Under the pieces are notes generated by a model, which worked only from the letters and a program-made list of their open reading frames with translations, had not been told where the DNA came from and did no database searches. Position numbers and translations under genes: made by a program. A stretch of 64,000 bases of DNA from Pandoraea captiosa (GTDB lineage: Bacteria; Pseudomonadota; Gammaproteobacteria; Burkholderiales; Burkholderiaceae), in NCBI RefSeq assembly GCF_902459775.1, contig NZ_CABPSQ010000008.1:62001-126000 (forward strand), read 5' to 3'. Shown in pieces: positions 27,142 to 35,656 of this stretch (positions are counted from its first letter, which is position 1; each line of letters starts with the position of its first letter).

Positions 27142-28374
27142 TTACAGGGGACGAGCGCGGGCCGGCTGATTGCGCGTGTCGCTGGCGCCGCCCGCGTTGG
27201 CGGCGGCACCGGCGTTCTCGGTGATGATCTTGGCGACGATGTCGTCGGCGTCATGGCCGACCTTGTCGTACACGTCGGTCGAATACACGGGCAGGGCGGG
27301 CGCTTCGCCCAGTTCCTTGCCGTCGGTATTACGTACGTTCACCTTGACTTGCATCGACAGGCCGACGCGCAGCGGGTGCTGTTGCAACTGCTTGGGGTCG
27401 AGCGCGATACGCACCGGCAGACGTTGCACCACCTTGATCCAGTTGCCCGTGGCGTTCTGCGCCGGCAGCAGCGAGAAGGCGCTGCCCGTGCCGGCGGAGA
27501 AACCCGCCACGGTGCCCTTGTACTCCACGGACGAACCGTACACGTCCGCCGTGAGCGTCACCGGCTGGCCAACGCGCATATGCGCGATCTGCACTTCCTT
27601 GAAGTTCGCATCGACCCACACTTCGTTGAGCGGCACGAGCGCCATGAGGGGCGCACCCGTCGCGACACGCTGGCCGACCTGCACGGAGCGCTTGGCGACA
27701 TAGCCGTCCACCGGTGCGGGGATCGACGTACGGGCGTAGTCGAGATAAGCGGCGCGCACCTTGGCTGCGGCTTGCTGCACGTTCGGGTGCGTGGTCACCG
27801 ACGTCTTGTCGGTGAGCGCCTTGTTCGACACCAACTGGGCGCGCGCCTGTTCGAGTGCGGCCTGAGCGGACTTCACGGCGTCCTGCGCGTGGGCCAGTTC
27901 TTCACGCGACACGGCGCCGGTGGCGATCGCCATCTCACGGCGCTTCACGTCGGCCTGCGCCTTCGTCAGTTCCGATTCGCGCATCGCGACCGTGGCAGCA
28001 TAGGCGTCGTTGTTCACGAAATACGTGCGCACCTGGCGCACGGTCTGCGCGAGATTGGCTTCGGCTTGCAGCAGCGAGACGCGCGCGTCGGTCTGGTCGA
28101 GCGTGACCAGCGGCTGACCGGCCTTGACCATCTGCGTGTCGTCGGCCTTCACGCCGGTCACAGTGCCTGCCACTTGCGGCGTGATCTGCACGACGTTGCC
28201 GGCGACGTACGCGTCGTCGGTGTCTTCGTAATAGCGCGCATACAGCGCGTAGTAAGCGCCGTAGCCGATGGCCGCAATGGCGATCACGGCCGTGAGCGTC
28301 AGCATCATGCGGCGGCGCTTGCCATTGTTCTGCGCCGGCTGGGCGGGCGCTTGTTGTTGGTTCTCGCTCATCAT
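27142..28374 (-). CDS. emrA: EmrA-like membrane fusion (HlyD family) adaptor
   Basis: 410-residue periplasmic adaptor. A basic cytoplasmic N-terminus is followed by one transmembrane helix (about residues 24-44), a barrel-lipoyl segment (YVAGNVVQITPQVAGTVTGV), a long alpha-hairpin (about 100-210) and a second lipoyl/beta-barrel half (VDGYVAKRSVQVGQRVATG). It links the EmrB-like pump to the outer-membrane factor. The two adjacent ATGs at 28374 and 28371 are both possible; GGAG is three or six bases upstream, and the second has better spacing. Confidence 0.93.
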   Translation of the reverse strand: MMSENQQQAPAQPAQNNGKRRRMMLTLTAVIAIAAIGYGAYYALYARYYEDTDDAYVAGNVVQITPQVAGTVTGVKADDTQMVKAGQPLVTLDQTDARVSLLQAEANLAQTVRQVRTYFVNNDAYAATVAMRESELTKAQADVKRREMAIATGAVSREELAHAQDAVKSAQAALEQARAQLVSNKALTDKTSVTTHPNVQQAAAKVRAAYLDYARTSIPAPVDGYVAKRSVQVGQRVATGAPLMALVPLNEVWVDANFKEVQIAHMRVGQPVTLTADVYGSSVEYKGTVAGFSAGTGSAFSLLPAQNATGNWIKVVQRLPVRIALDPKQLQQHPLRVGLSMQVKVNVRNTDGKELGEAPALPVYSTDVYDKVGHDADDIVAKIITENAGAAANAGGASDTRNQPARARPL

Positions 28375-28431
28375 TTGCTCCGTACTAATCTCTCAATGTG
28401 CTTTTGACGTTTGTCTTGTTTTGTGTGGCGC

Positions 28432-29961
28432 TTAGTGTGTCTGCGGTGTCTGGGCGTTGGCCGTACTGGCTGCATTGGCCGGGCGTTCCTGACCGACGAC
28501 GAGGCCGGCGGCCTGCGCATCGAAACCGCCGCCCAGCGCCTTGATCAGGCCGATTTGCTGATCGCGACGGGCGAAGTCGATATTCACGCGCGCCTGTTCC
28601 TGCACCAGCAGCGACGATTCTGCGGTGAGCACGGTCAGCTGCGGCGTGAGGCCCGCCTTGTAGCGGTCGATGGCCAGGTCGTAAGCGCGCTGCGCGGCAT
28701 CCTGCGCCACGCGTTGCGACACCATTTGCTTGTCCGCCGAGCGGATCGAGGCCATACGGTCGGCGATGTCGCCGAGCGCCTTGTTGAGTGTCGAGTCGTA
28801 GTTGGCGACGGCGCTCTCATACGCGGCGTACTGGCCCTTGAGGTTGGCGCGCAGGCGTCCACCGTCGAAGATCGGCAGCGAGATCACCGGGCCGGCCTGA
28901 ATGTTCTGGCTGCTCGGGTCGATCAGCTTGCCCAGTCCGAACGTGGAAAAGCCGAAGGCGGCATTGAGGTTCACGTCCGGATAGAAGCGTGCCTTGGCGA
29001 CATCCACGCCCTGAAGCTGCGACTCCACGCCCCAGCGCGCCGAGACGATGTCCGGGCGACGGCCGAGCAGCGCGAGCGGCAGGTTGTCGGGCAGGGCGGG
29101 CGTGGGCAATTGCGCCAGTTTCGGCCGCGCGATTTCCAGGCCGCGGTCCGGTCCCTTGCCAAGCAGCACGCCAAGCTGGTGACGCGTGAGCAGGATCTGG
29201 CCGTCGAGCTGCGCGAGTTGCGTCTGCACGTCGGCGGTGTTGCTGTCGGCTTGCTTTTGCTCGACTTGCGTGTCGAGACCCGCGCGGACACGGTCAGCCG
29301 TCAGTTTGCCCAGGTTCTGGCGTTGCTTGCCGATACGTTCGAGCACGTCATGCAGCGCGTACTGCTGGGCGAGCTGGTTGTAGGCGCGCGCGACCGCCGT
29401 CGAGAGGGCAAGGCGCACTTCCTGATCTTCCGCTTCTTCGGCGCGCTCGGCGGACGTGGCCTGTGCGCGTGCCGAACGATTCTTGCCCCAGAGGTCGAGC
29501 TCCCACGACAGCGAGGCGGTCAGGTCGCCCTGCGTGAACCAGGTGCCGCCGTATCCCGGCGGGTAGATGGTGTTTTCGGTGAATTTCTCGCGATAGACGT
29601 CGCCCGAGAAGTTGACCGACGGCAGCAGGGCCGCGGCCGCCCCTTCGGTCTGCGCCTGCGCCGCTTTCAGGCGAGCGGCAGCCATGGCGAGATCGGGGTT
29701 GCCGGCAAGGGCTTCGTCGATCAGGGAGACGAGTTGCGGATCGCCGAAACGCTGTGCCCAGTCGGTGCCCGGCCACTGTCCGCCCTCCGAGGGCAGGCTG
29801 CGCTGGGTCTGATACTGATCGGGCGTGCTGATCTGCTTGTCGCTGTGGATGCCGGCGAAATTCGCACAACCGGCAAAGCCCAGCGTCACAGCCGCCAGAC
29901 AAAGGGCGGAAATCGCTGAGCGGGCCCGCTGACGCGGGAGGAACGGTGAGGCCGCTTTCAT
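28432..29961 (-). CDS. NodT-family outer-membrane efflux lipoprotein
   Basis: 509-residue TolC-like outer-membrane factor. A signal peptide ends in the lipobox LGFAGC, so it is lipid-anchored. Two OEP repeats follow; NodT/OprM-type hallmarks are ASLSWELDLWGKNRSARAQ and the second-repeat GPVISLPIFDGGRLRA segment. It provides the outer-membrane channel for the EmrAB pump. ATG 29961 was chosen because it gives a normal signal peptide. It precedes emrA by 57 bases in the operon. Confidence 0.93.
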   Translation of the reverse strand: MKAASPFLPRQRARSAISALCLAAVTLGFAGCANFAGIHSDKQISTPDQYQTQRSLPSEGGQWPGTDWAQRFGDPQLVSLIDEALAGNPDLAMAAARLKAAQAQTEGAAAALLPSVNFSGDVYREKFTENTIYPPGYGGTWFTQGDLTASLSWELDLWGKNRSARAQATSAERAEEAEDQEVRLALSTAVARAYNQLAQQYALHDVLERIGKQRQNLGKLTADRVRAGLDTQVEQKQADSNTADVQTQLAQLDGQILLTRHQLGVLLGKGPDRGLEIARPKLAQLPTPALPDNLPLALLGRRPDIVSARWGVESQLQGVDVAKARFYPDVNLNAAFGFSTFGLGKLIDPSSQNIQAGPVISLPIFDGGRLRANLKGQYAAYESAVANYDSTLNKALGDIADRMASIRSADKQMVSQRVAQDAAQRAYDLAIDRYKAGLTPQLTVLTAESSLLVQEQARVNIDFARRDQQIGLIKALGGGFDAQAAGLVVGQERPANAASTANAQTPQTH

Positions 29962-30091
29962 CGCAAAACCTTTACGAGAGAAGTCTTGTACTGACAATAA
30001 TCGGGAATCGGGCACTGACGAGGGCGTGAAATCGTGGACTCGACAGGCTTTTCTGGGGGAAATCTAGGCAGTCCTGCGGGGTGGAGCGCCG

Positions 30092-30601
30092 TCAGCCGGC
30101 TTCGCCGTTGACGATGACCCGCCGCAGCAGACTCTTCAGGAATCCCACTTCCTCCACGCTGAATCCCCGCATCAAATGGTCAGCGGCGCGGGTGAAGATG
30201 TCCGGCATCCGGTCGGCCATGGCGTAGCCCGCTTCCGTTGCGCTCAGATTCACGGTCCGGCGGTCCATCTTGCTGCGCTCGCGAACCAGCAGCCCATGCG
30301 CTTCAAGACGATCGAGCAACCGGGTGACGGCGCTCGCGTCGATGCAATAGTCACGGGCCAGATCGGCCGCCGTCTTGCTTTTACCTGTCGCCACCTTGTA
30401 AAGCATGGTGGCTTGCGTGCTGGTCAGCCCGTACTGCGAGGTCTCCTTCGTCAATTCCGCAAGGATCAACTGGCGCACACGGGCAACGAGATACCCGAGG
30501 GAATCATCGATGTTGTAGCTGTTGCGCGGGGGATCGGCTTGCGGCGCTTCCGGCTGGGAGGTCGGCGCGCTCGCTGAGGCGGTCACGGGAGGTTCGGACA
30601 T
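30092..30601 (-). CDS. MarR-family regulator of the efflux operon
   Basis: 169-residue MarR repressor. The first 27 residues are Pro/Ala-rich. The winged helix-turn-helix includes KTAADLARDYCIDASAVTRLLDRLEAHGLL and the wing RERSKMDRRTVNLSATEAG. It heads the marR-nodT-emrA-emrB transcription unit. Two copies of a 14-base element bracket its promoter, consistent with autorepression relieved by a phenolic or drug-like ligand, as in EmrR/MarR systems. Confidence 0.92.
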   Translation of the reverse strand: MSEPPVTASASAPTSQPEAPQADPPRNSYNIDDSLGYLVARVRQLILAELTKETSQYGLTSTQATMLYKVATGKSKTAADLARDYCIDASAVTRLLDRLEAHGLLVRERSKMDRRTVNLSATEAGYAMADRMPDIFTRAADHLMRGFSVEEVGFLKSLLRRVIVNGEAG

Positions 30602-30612
30602 TTTCGTGCAGC

Positions 30613-30626
30613 TGCAATAGTTGACT
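30613..30626. promoter_or_regulatory. MarR operator candidate 1 (just downstream of -10)
   Basis: TGCAATAGTTGACT, identical to 30667-30680, with internal dyad AGT-TG-ACT. It covers the expected transcription start region of the marR promoter, where a bound repressor would block polymerase. Confidence 0.7.
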
Positions 30627-30633
30627 TGTCACG

Positions 30634-30661
30634 ATTATAGCGGGTACTTAATTAATTTCAA
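30634..30661 (-). promoter_or_regulatory. marR-efflux operon promoter
   Basis: On the minus strand, TTGAAA (30656-30661) and TATAAT (30634-30639) with a 16-base spacer, an excellent sigma-70 match. It sits exactly between the two repeated operator candidates. Confidence 0.8.
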
Positions 30662-30666
30662 GTCGA

Positions 30667-30680
30667 TGCAATAGTTGACT
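30667..30680. promoter_or_regulatory. MarR operator candidate 2 (upstream of -35)
   Basis: Second exact copy of TGCAATAGTTGACT, 54 bases from the first and immediately upstream of the -35 box. Confidence 0.65.
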
Positions 30681-30813
30681 AGGCAAATATTGCGATAAAA
30701 ATTAGATGATTTGCTCTAGCCTCGGGGCGTGGGGAGCAAAAGCGTGGGACGTCAGAATTTCATGTCGCGAGTGAGTCAAACCGGCGCGCCGTTGTTGCAA
30801 TGCAGAAAGACCA

Positions 30814-30842
30814 TGACGTGCGACATGCGCGAGTGGTAGAAT
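30814..30842 (+). promoter_or_regulatory. Candidate typA promoter
   Basis: TGACGT at 30814-30819 and TAGAAT at 30837-30842 with a 17-base spacer, 36 bases before the typA start. The -35 match is modest. Confidence 0.45.
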
Positions 30843-30878
30843 CGCGGATTCTCCAAAGGCTTTTCGAGCACCTCTTTC

Positions 30879-32702
30879 ATGACCCGCGCTCTCCGTAATA
30901 TCGCCATCATCGCGCACGTCGACCACGGCAAAACCACGCTCGTCGACCAACTGCTGCGCCAGTCGGGCACCTTCCGCGAAAACCAGCAAGTCGCTGAACG
31001 CGTGATGGACTCGAACGACATCGAAAAAGAGCGCGGCATCACGATCCTCGCCAAAAACTGCGCCGTCGAATACGAAGGCACGCACATCAACATCGTCGAT
31101 ACCCCGGGACACGCGGACTTCGGCGGTGAGGTGGAGCGTGTGCTCTCGATGGTCGACAGCGTGCTGCTCGTCGTCGACGCCGTCGAAGGCCCGATGCCGC
31201 AAACGCGCTTCGTCACGCGCAAGGCCCTGGGCCTCGGCCTGAAGCCGATCGTCGTGGTCAACAAGATCGACCGTCCGGGCGCACGTCCTGACTGGGTCAT
31301 CGACCAGACGTTCGACCTGATGGACAAGCTCGGTGCGACCAACGAACAGCTCGACTTCCCGGTCGTCTACGCGTCGGCGCTCAATGGTTTCGCCAGCCTC
31401 GATTCGAACGTTCGCGAAGGCACGATGAAGCCGCTGTTCGATGCGATTCTCGAGCACGTGCCGGTGCGCGACGCCGATCCGGACGCGCCCCTGCAATTGC
31501 AGATCAGCTCGCTCGACTACTCGACGTTCGTCGGCCGTATCGGTATCGGCCGTATCACGCGCGGCCGCATCAAGCCGGGCCAGCAAGTGGTCATGCGCTC
31601 GGGCCCGGACGGCGAAATTCTCAAGCGCAAGATCAACCAGGTGCTGACCTTCAAGGGTCTCGAGCGCGTGATGTCGGAGGAAGGCGCCCAGGCTGGCGAC
31701 ATCGTCCTGATCAACGGTATCGAAGACGTGGGTATCGGCGCGACGATCTGCGACGTCGATACGCCCGAAGCCCTGCCGCTGCTGACCGTCGACGAGCCGA
31801 CGCTCACGATGAACTTCTGCGTGAACACGTCGCCGCTGGCCGGCCGTGAAGGCAAGTTCGTGACGAGCCGTCAGATCCGCGACCGTCTGGACAAGGAACT
31901 GAATCACAACGTAGCGCTGCGCGTGAAAGACACCGATGAAGATTCCGTCTTCGAAGTGTCGGGCCGCGGCGAGCTCCACCTGACGATTCTCATCGAGAAC
32001 ATGCGTCGCGAAGGCTATGAACTGGCCGTGTCGCGTCCGCGCGTGGTGCTCAAGGAAATCGACGGCGTGAAGCATGAGCCGTACGAAATGCTGACCATCG
32101 ATCTGGAAGACGAGCACCAGGGCGCGGTCATGGAAGAAATCGGCCGCCGCAAGGGCGAAATGCTGGACATGGTGTCGGACGGTCGTGGCCGCACGCGTCT
32201 TGAATACCGCATTCCGGCACGTGGCCTGATCGGCTTCCAGGGCGACTTCCTGTCGATGACCCGTGGTACGGGCCTGATGAGCCATATTTTCGATGCTTAC
32301 GCACCGCTCAAGGATGGTTCGCTGGGTGAGCGTCGCAACGGCGTGCTGATTTCGCAGGACGACGGTGCTGCCGTGGCCTACGCGCTGTGGAAACTGCAGG
32401 ATCGCGGCCGTATGTTCGTGTCGCCGGGCGACGCTCTGTACGAAGGCATGATCATCGGCATCCACAGCCGCGACAACGACCTCGTGGTCAATCCGATCAA
32501 GGGCAAGCAGCTGACGAACGTGCGCGCGTCGGGTACCGACGAAGCCGTGCGTCTGGTGCCGCCGATTGCGCTGAACCTCGAATACGCCGTGGAATTCATC
32601 GACGACGACGAACTCGTCGAAGTCACGCCGCAAACGATTCGCCTGCGCAAGCGTTTCCTCAAGGAACACGAGCGCAAGCGCGCTTCGCGCGAAGAGAAGT
32701 AA
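30879..32702 (+). CDS. typA: Ribosome-binding GTPase TypA/BipA
   Basis: 607-residue translational GTPase involved in 50S assembly and stress or low-temperature adaptation. The G domain has [15 protein letters not shown] at residue 10, [16 protein letters not shown] and [16 protein letters not shown]-like domains II, III and V follow, then the BipA-specific C-terminal domain ending in [10 protein letters not shown]. Length is normal. In related genomes it commonly lies near truB; here roughly 10 kb of other genes separate them. A clear intrinsic terminator follows. Confidence 0.98.
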   Translation: MTRALRNIAIIAHVDHGKTTLVDQLLRQSGTFRENQQVAERVMDSNDIEKERGITILAKNCAVEYEGTHINIVDTPGHADFGGEVERVLSMVDSVLLVVDAVEGPMPQTRFVTRKALGLGLKPIVVVNKIDRPGARPDWVIDQTFDLMDKLGATNEQLDFPVVYASALNGFASLDSNVREGTMKPLFDAILEHVPVRDADPDAPLQLQISSLDYSTFVGRIGIGRITRGRIKPGQQVVMRSGPDGEILKRKINQVLTFKGLERVMSEEGAQAGDIVLINGIEDVGIGATICDVDTPEALPLLTVDEPTLTMNFCVNTSPLAGREGKFVTSRQIRDRLDKELNHNVALRVKDTDEDSVFEVSGRGELHLTILIENMRREGYELAVSRPRVVLKEIDGVKHEPYEMLTIDLEDEHQGAVMEEIGRRKGEMLDMVSDGRGRTRLEYRIPARGLIGFQGDFLSMTRGTGLMSHIFDAYAPLKDGSLGERRNGVLISQDDGAAVAYALWKLQDRGRMFVSPGDALYEGMIIGIHSRDNDLVVNPIKGKQLTNVRASGTDEAVRLVPPIALNLEYAVEFIDDDELVEVTPQTIRLRKRFLKEHERKRASREEK

Positions 32703-32772
32703 AGCCGGCGATGGAATGGCGGCGCTGCAGACTTCGGTCCGTCGCGTCGCGAGACCAGACTGTTGGAAGAAG

Positions 32773-32805
32773 AGCCGGTGCCTTGCGCCGGCTTTTTGCT
32801 TTTTG
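32773..32805 (+). terminator. Intrinsic terminator after typA
   Basis: Nine-pair stem with one G-T pair (32773-32781 with 32785-32793), three-base loop, then TTTTGCTTTTT. Confidence 0.85.
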
Positions 32806-32897
32806 GAGCACGACCCGAGCGCTAACCCGAGCGCTGACTTTTCCCTTGATGTCGTCATTTCCCCCATTCGTTGACGTTTCTGGAGCACACGCCAGAC

Positions 32898-34010
32898 ATG
32901 ACCGATTTTCTTCGCACTGATGTTCGTGGCCGTATCGGCTTCATTACCCTGAATCGCCCGAAGGCGCTCAATGCGCTGTCGCACGAGATGATTCGTGCCA
33001 TGGCGGCGGCGCTCGCCGAGTGGCGAGACGACCCGAAGATACTGGGTGTTGTGCTCCAGGGTGAGGGCGAGAAGGGCCTGTGCGCCGGTGGCGACATTCG
33101 CTATTTCCATGAGGCCATCAGTGCCGGTCGCACGGACATCATGGATTTCTTCACCGATGAGTACGCCCTCAACTACACCATCGCGTCGTATCCAAAGCCC
33201 TATATCGCCTTGATGGACGGCGTGGTGATGGGGGGCGGCATGGGCATCTCGCAGGGCGCTACACTGCGCGTCGTGACGGAAGCCACGCGTATGGCGATGC
33301 CGGAGACGGCCATTGGTCTGTTCCCCGACGTCGGTGGCGGGTTCTTCCTCGCGAATCTCGCAGGACACCTCGGTGAATATCTCGGGACGACGGGGATTGT
33401 GTTCGGCGCTGTGGATGCTTGCGAAATCGGACTGGCCGACGTGGTATTGCCGCGTGGGTCCTTGCCTGCGCTTTGCGACCATCTCGCAGGCGGTGACTGG
33501 CAGGACAGCGAAGCGGTCCTCGACGCCGCGCGCGCTTTCTGTCGCGAAAGCTTGCCGCCGCCGGGCCTCGCGCCGGGCAAGCTGGCCCCGCTGCGCGATG
33601 TCATCGACGCGCATTTCGGCTTGCCCGATATGCCCGCCATTCTCAAAGCGTTGAAGCTGGAGGCGCGTTGCGAGTATTCGGGCTGGGCGGAAGAAACGGA
33701 AGATCTGCTGCGCACGAAGCGTTCGCCGCTGATGGTGTGCGTGTCGCTGGAGCAGGTGCGGCGTGCCCGAAAGCTCTCGCTTGCAGACGAGTTGCGCGAA
33801 GAGTGGCTGATGATGCGCTGTGTCTTCAACCTCGACGGCCGCACAGGGGCGGAGGGCGTGGAGGGAATTCGCGCCATGGTGATCGACAAGGACCACAAAC
33901 CGCAATGGCAGCACCCGAGCATCGAAGCCGTAAAGGCGGAAGATATCAAGCGATTCTTCGACGGTGACCGTCACGGTGCCGACAATCCGCTGCTCGATCT
34001 GGGCAAGTGA
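32898..34010 (+). CDS. Enoyl-CoA hydratase-family 3-hydroxyisobutyryl-CoA hydrolase
   Basis: 370-residue crotonase-fold enzyme. The first half has LNRPKALNALSHEMIRAM, the oxyanion-hole segments GLCAGGDIRYFHEA and GGGMGISQGA, and MPETAIGLFPDVGGGFFL with the acidic residues typical of the HIBYL-CoA hydrolase group. The length is also typical of this group and longer than simple enoyl-CoA hydratases. The likely reaction is hydrolysis of 3-hydroxyisobutyryl-CoA in valine degradation; other crotonase activities are possible. Start ATG 32898 gives MTDFLRTD. No other valine-pathway gene is adjacent. Confidence 0.87.
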   Translation: MTDFLRTDVRGRIGFITLNRPKALNALSHEMIRAMAAALAEWRDDPKILGVVLQGEGEKGLCAGGDIRYFHEAISAGRTDIMDFFTDEYALNYTIASYPKPYIALMDGVVMGGGMGISQGATLRVVTEATRMAMPETAIGLFPDVGGGFFLANLAGHLGEYLGTTGIVFGAVDACEIGLADVVLPRGSLPALCDHLAGGDWQDSEAVLDAARAFCRESLPPPGLAPGKLAPLRDVIDAHFGLPDMPAILKALKLEARCEYSGWAEETEDLLRTKRSPLMVCVSLEQVRRARKLSLADELREEWLMMRCVFNLDGRTGAEGVEGIRAMVIDKDHKPQWQHPSIEAVKAEDIKRFFDGDRHGADNPLLDLGK

Positions 34011-34151
34011 TTCTCGCGGTTTGATGGCCCGGACATCTCCGCTGGCAATGCGACGCAACTGACCGCTGTTATCGCCCGCCATCATGGTGGGCGAATCGTT
34101 TGCGTCACGCCTTTGCAGAGTGATGGTTTGTTTGCCGGATCCTTGGACGCG

Positions 34152-34592
34152 TTACACCGCTGCCTGACAGAATTGTTCGCCGACGGCCTGATCCAGTTTG
34201 CGGCAGATATCGGCAATGGTGCCGACCATGACGATGTGCGACATATCGCGATAGACGCGCACGTCGTGACCATCGTCACCCATGTTCACGTCGCGACGCG
34301 CCTGTTGCTCCCGCACATTACGCGACGCCTTGACGGCTTTTCCTGCGGGGCAGGGGCGACGCGAGGCCGATGCCATCGCTGCCGCGATCGTGCGCGGCAA
34401 TGCTGTCGGACGCGTGCGTGCCGGTACGGTATACGAGCGGGCGATGGCGGGCGACGACGCGAACGGCCCAGACAGCGCCGAGAGACCGTAGACCGCCGAC
34501 AGGCGCGACTGCGGCGTCTGTGACGTCTGCGACGACACACTCACGCGCGGTTGACCAAGAGACGTGCGCAGCAAACCAAAAAGTCGAGCCAT
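34152..34592 (-). CDS. Hypothetical protein downstream of lexA
   Basis: 146 residues, not recognised. The N-terminal 100 residues are Ser/Ala/Arg-rich and probably disordered. The last 45 have a mixed, folded-looking composition (DDGHDVRVYRDMSHIVMVG, then ADICRKLDQAVGEQFCQ). An AAGGA site seven bases before the ATG and consistent G/C third positions support expression. It follows lexA on the same strand after 184 bases containing a 7-bp hairpin (34683-34703) without a T run. I see no SOS box of its own. It is not similar to SulA. Confidence 0.55.
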   Translation of the reverse strand: MARLFGLLRTSLGQPRVSVSSQTSQTPQSRLSAVYGLSALSGPFASSPAIARSYTVPARTRPTALPRTIAAAMASASRRPCPAGKAVKASRNVREQQARRDVNMGDDGHDVRVYRDMSHIVMVGTIADICRKLDQAVGEQFCQAAV

Positions 34593-34776
34593 GATGCGAT
34601 CCTTGTTCCGATGCGGGTCAGAGGGACGTGCCTCGCTGCGTTTCGCATCGCTTTCACAAATCGAAGGCGCAGCAGGGCCCGGGCGCCGGACCCAGCCCGG
34701 CGCAGTCGGAAATGCAAATCTTCAGGGAGCGGGGCGAAGCGTCAGATCACGTCGCCCCTTCGTTCGCGCTGAACGA

Positions 34777-35430
34777 TCAGAGATCGTTGTTGCGGATCAA
34801 GCCGACCGCGATCCCTTCCAGCGCGAAATCACCGCTGCCTTCGTCGACATTGATGTTCTCGAAGTCAGGGTTCTCGGCGATAAGTTCGACGCCGCCCTTT
34901 ACGCGATGAAAACGTTTGACGGTCACGTCGTCGCCGATTCGAGCCACAACGATCTGGCCTTCGCGCGCGTCCGCCGCTTTCTGCACGGCGAGCAGGTCGC
35001 CGTCGAGAATGCCTGCATCGCGCATCGACATCCCGCGTACCTTCAACAGGTAATCGGGCTGGCGCGCGAACATGTTCGGATCGCACTGGAAGTTACGTTC
35101 GATGTGCTCTTGCGCCAGAATCGGGCTACCCGCAGCGACACGCCCCACGAGGGGCAGCGACAACTGCATCAGACCCATGTGCGGGAGCGTGAATTGATGC
35201 GAACCGCCGGCTTCGTCCAGACGCTTGAGGCGGATGCCGCGCGATTGACCGGCGGCTAGTTCGATCACGCCTTTGCGCGCCAGCGCCCGCAGGTGCTCCT
35301 CCGCGGCGTTGGCGGAAGAGAAGCCCAGTTCGGCGGCAATCTCCGCGCGCGTGGGCGGAAAGCCGGTGCGTTCGATCGCTTGCTGAACCAGTTCGTAGAC
35401 CTGCTGTTGACGGGCGGTAAGTTTGATCAT
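34777..35430 (-). CDS. lexA: SOS repressor LexA
   Basis: 217-residue LexA. The N-terminal winged helix ([34 protein letters not shown]) binds SOS boxes. The C-terminal S24 peptidase-like domain has cleavage site A100-G101 (RVAAGSP), nucleophile S135 (GMSM) and K172 (TVKRF). RecA-stimulated autocleavage derepresses the SOS regulon. The start at 35430 gives MIKLTARQQ, as in family members. Two perfect SOS boxes 8 and 28 bases upstream show autoregulation. Confidence 0.98.
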   Translation of the reverse strand: MIKLTARQQQVYELVQQAIERTGFPPTRAEIAAELGFSSANAAEEHLRALARKGVIELAAGQSRGIRLKRLDEAGGSHQFTLPHMGLMQLSLPLVGRVAAGSPILAQEHIERNFQCDPNMFARQPDYLLKVRGMSMRDAGILDGDLLAVQKAADAREGQIVVARIGDDVTVKRFHRVKGGVELIAENPDFENINVDEGSGDFALEGIAVGLIRNNDL

Positions 35431-35437
35431 GGCATCA

Positions 35438-35453
35438 CTGTATGGAAGCACAG
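35438..35453. promoter_or_regulatory. LexA (SOS) box 1
   Basis: Perfect CTGT-N8-ACAG, starting eight bases before the lexA start codon. Confidence 0.9.
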
Positions 35454-35457
35454 GTGG

Positions 35458-35473
35458 CTGTATTTTTGTACAG
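35458..35473. promoter_or_regulatory. LexA (SOS) box 2
   Basis: Second perfect CTGT-N8-ACAG with an AT-rich centre, 20 bases centre to centre from box 1 and therefore on the same helix face. Confidence 0.92.
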
Positions 35474-35595
35474 TGTTTGAGAAAAGGCAAGGAAAACTTC
35501 ATGTAGTGCATGAAGTTCAGCCCGAAGGCTTCGCGGATCGGGGAATCCGCTTGTCGGACCGCCACCGACATTCCCTGAATCCCACACTTCCCCAA

Positions 35596-35650
35596 TCGCT
35601 CATCGCTCAGTCGCTCAGTCGCTCAATCGCTCAATCGCTCAATCGTTAAG
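35596..35650. repeat. 8-bp tandem repeat TCGCTCAR (six to seven copies)
   Basis: Full units begin at 35603, 35611, 35619, 35627 and 35635, with a 7-base unit before (35596) and a degenerate one after (35643). It ends seven bases before the stop of the FAD monooxygenase gene, between that gene and lexA. Confidence 0.92.
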
Positions 35651-35656
35651 GGCGGC

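Noticed and set aside
30702-34085. Minus-strand open frame of about 1,127 codons across typA and the next gene
   Set aside because: It is the antisense of two well-conserved genes, has the His/Arg/Leu-rich composition of a GC-rich shadow frame and no family similarity.
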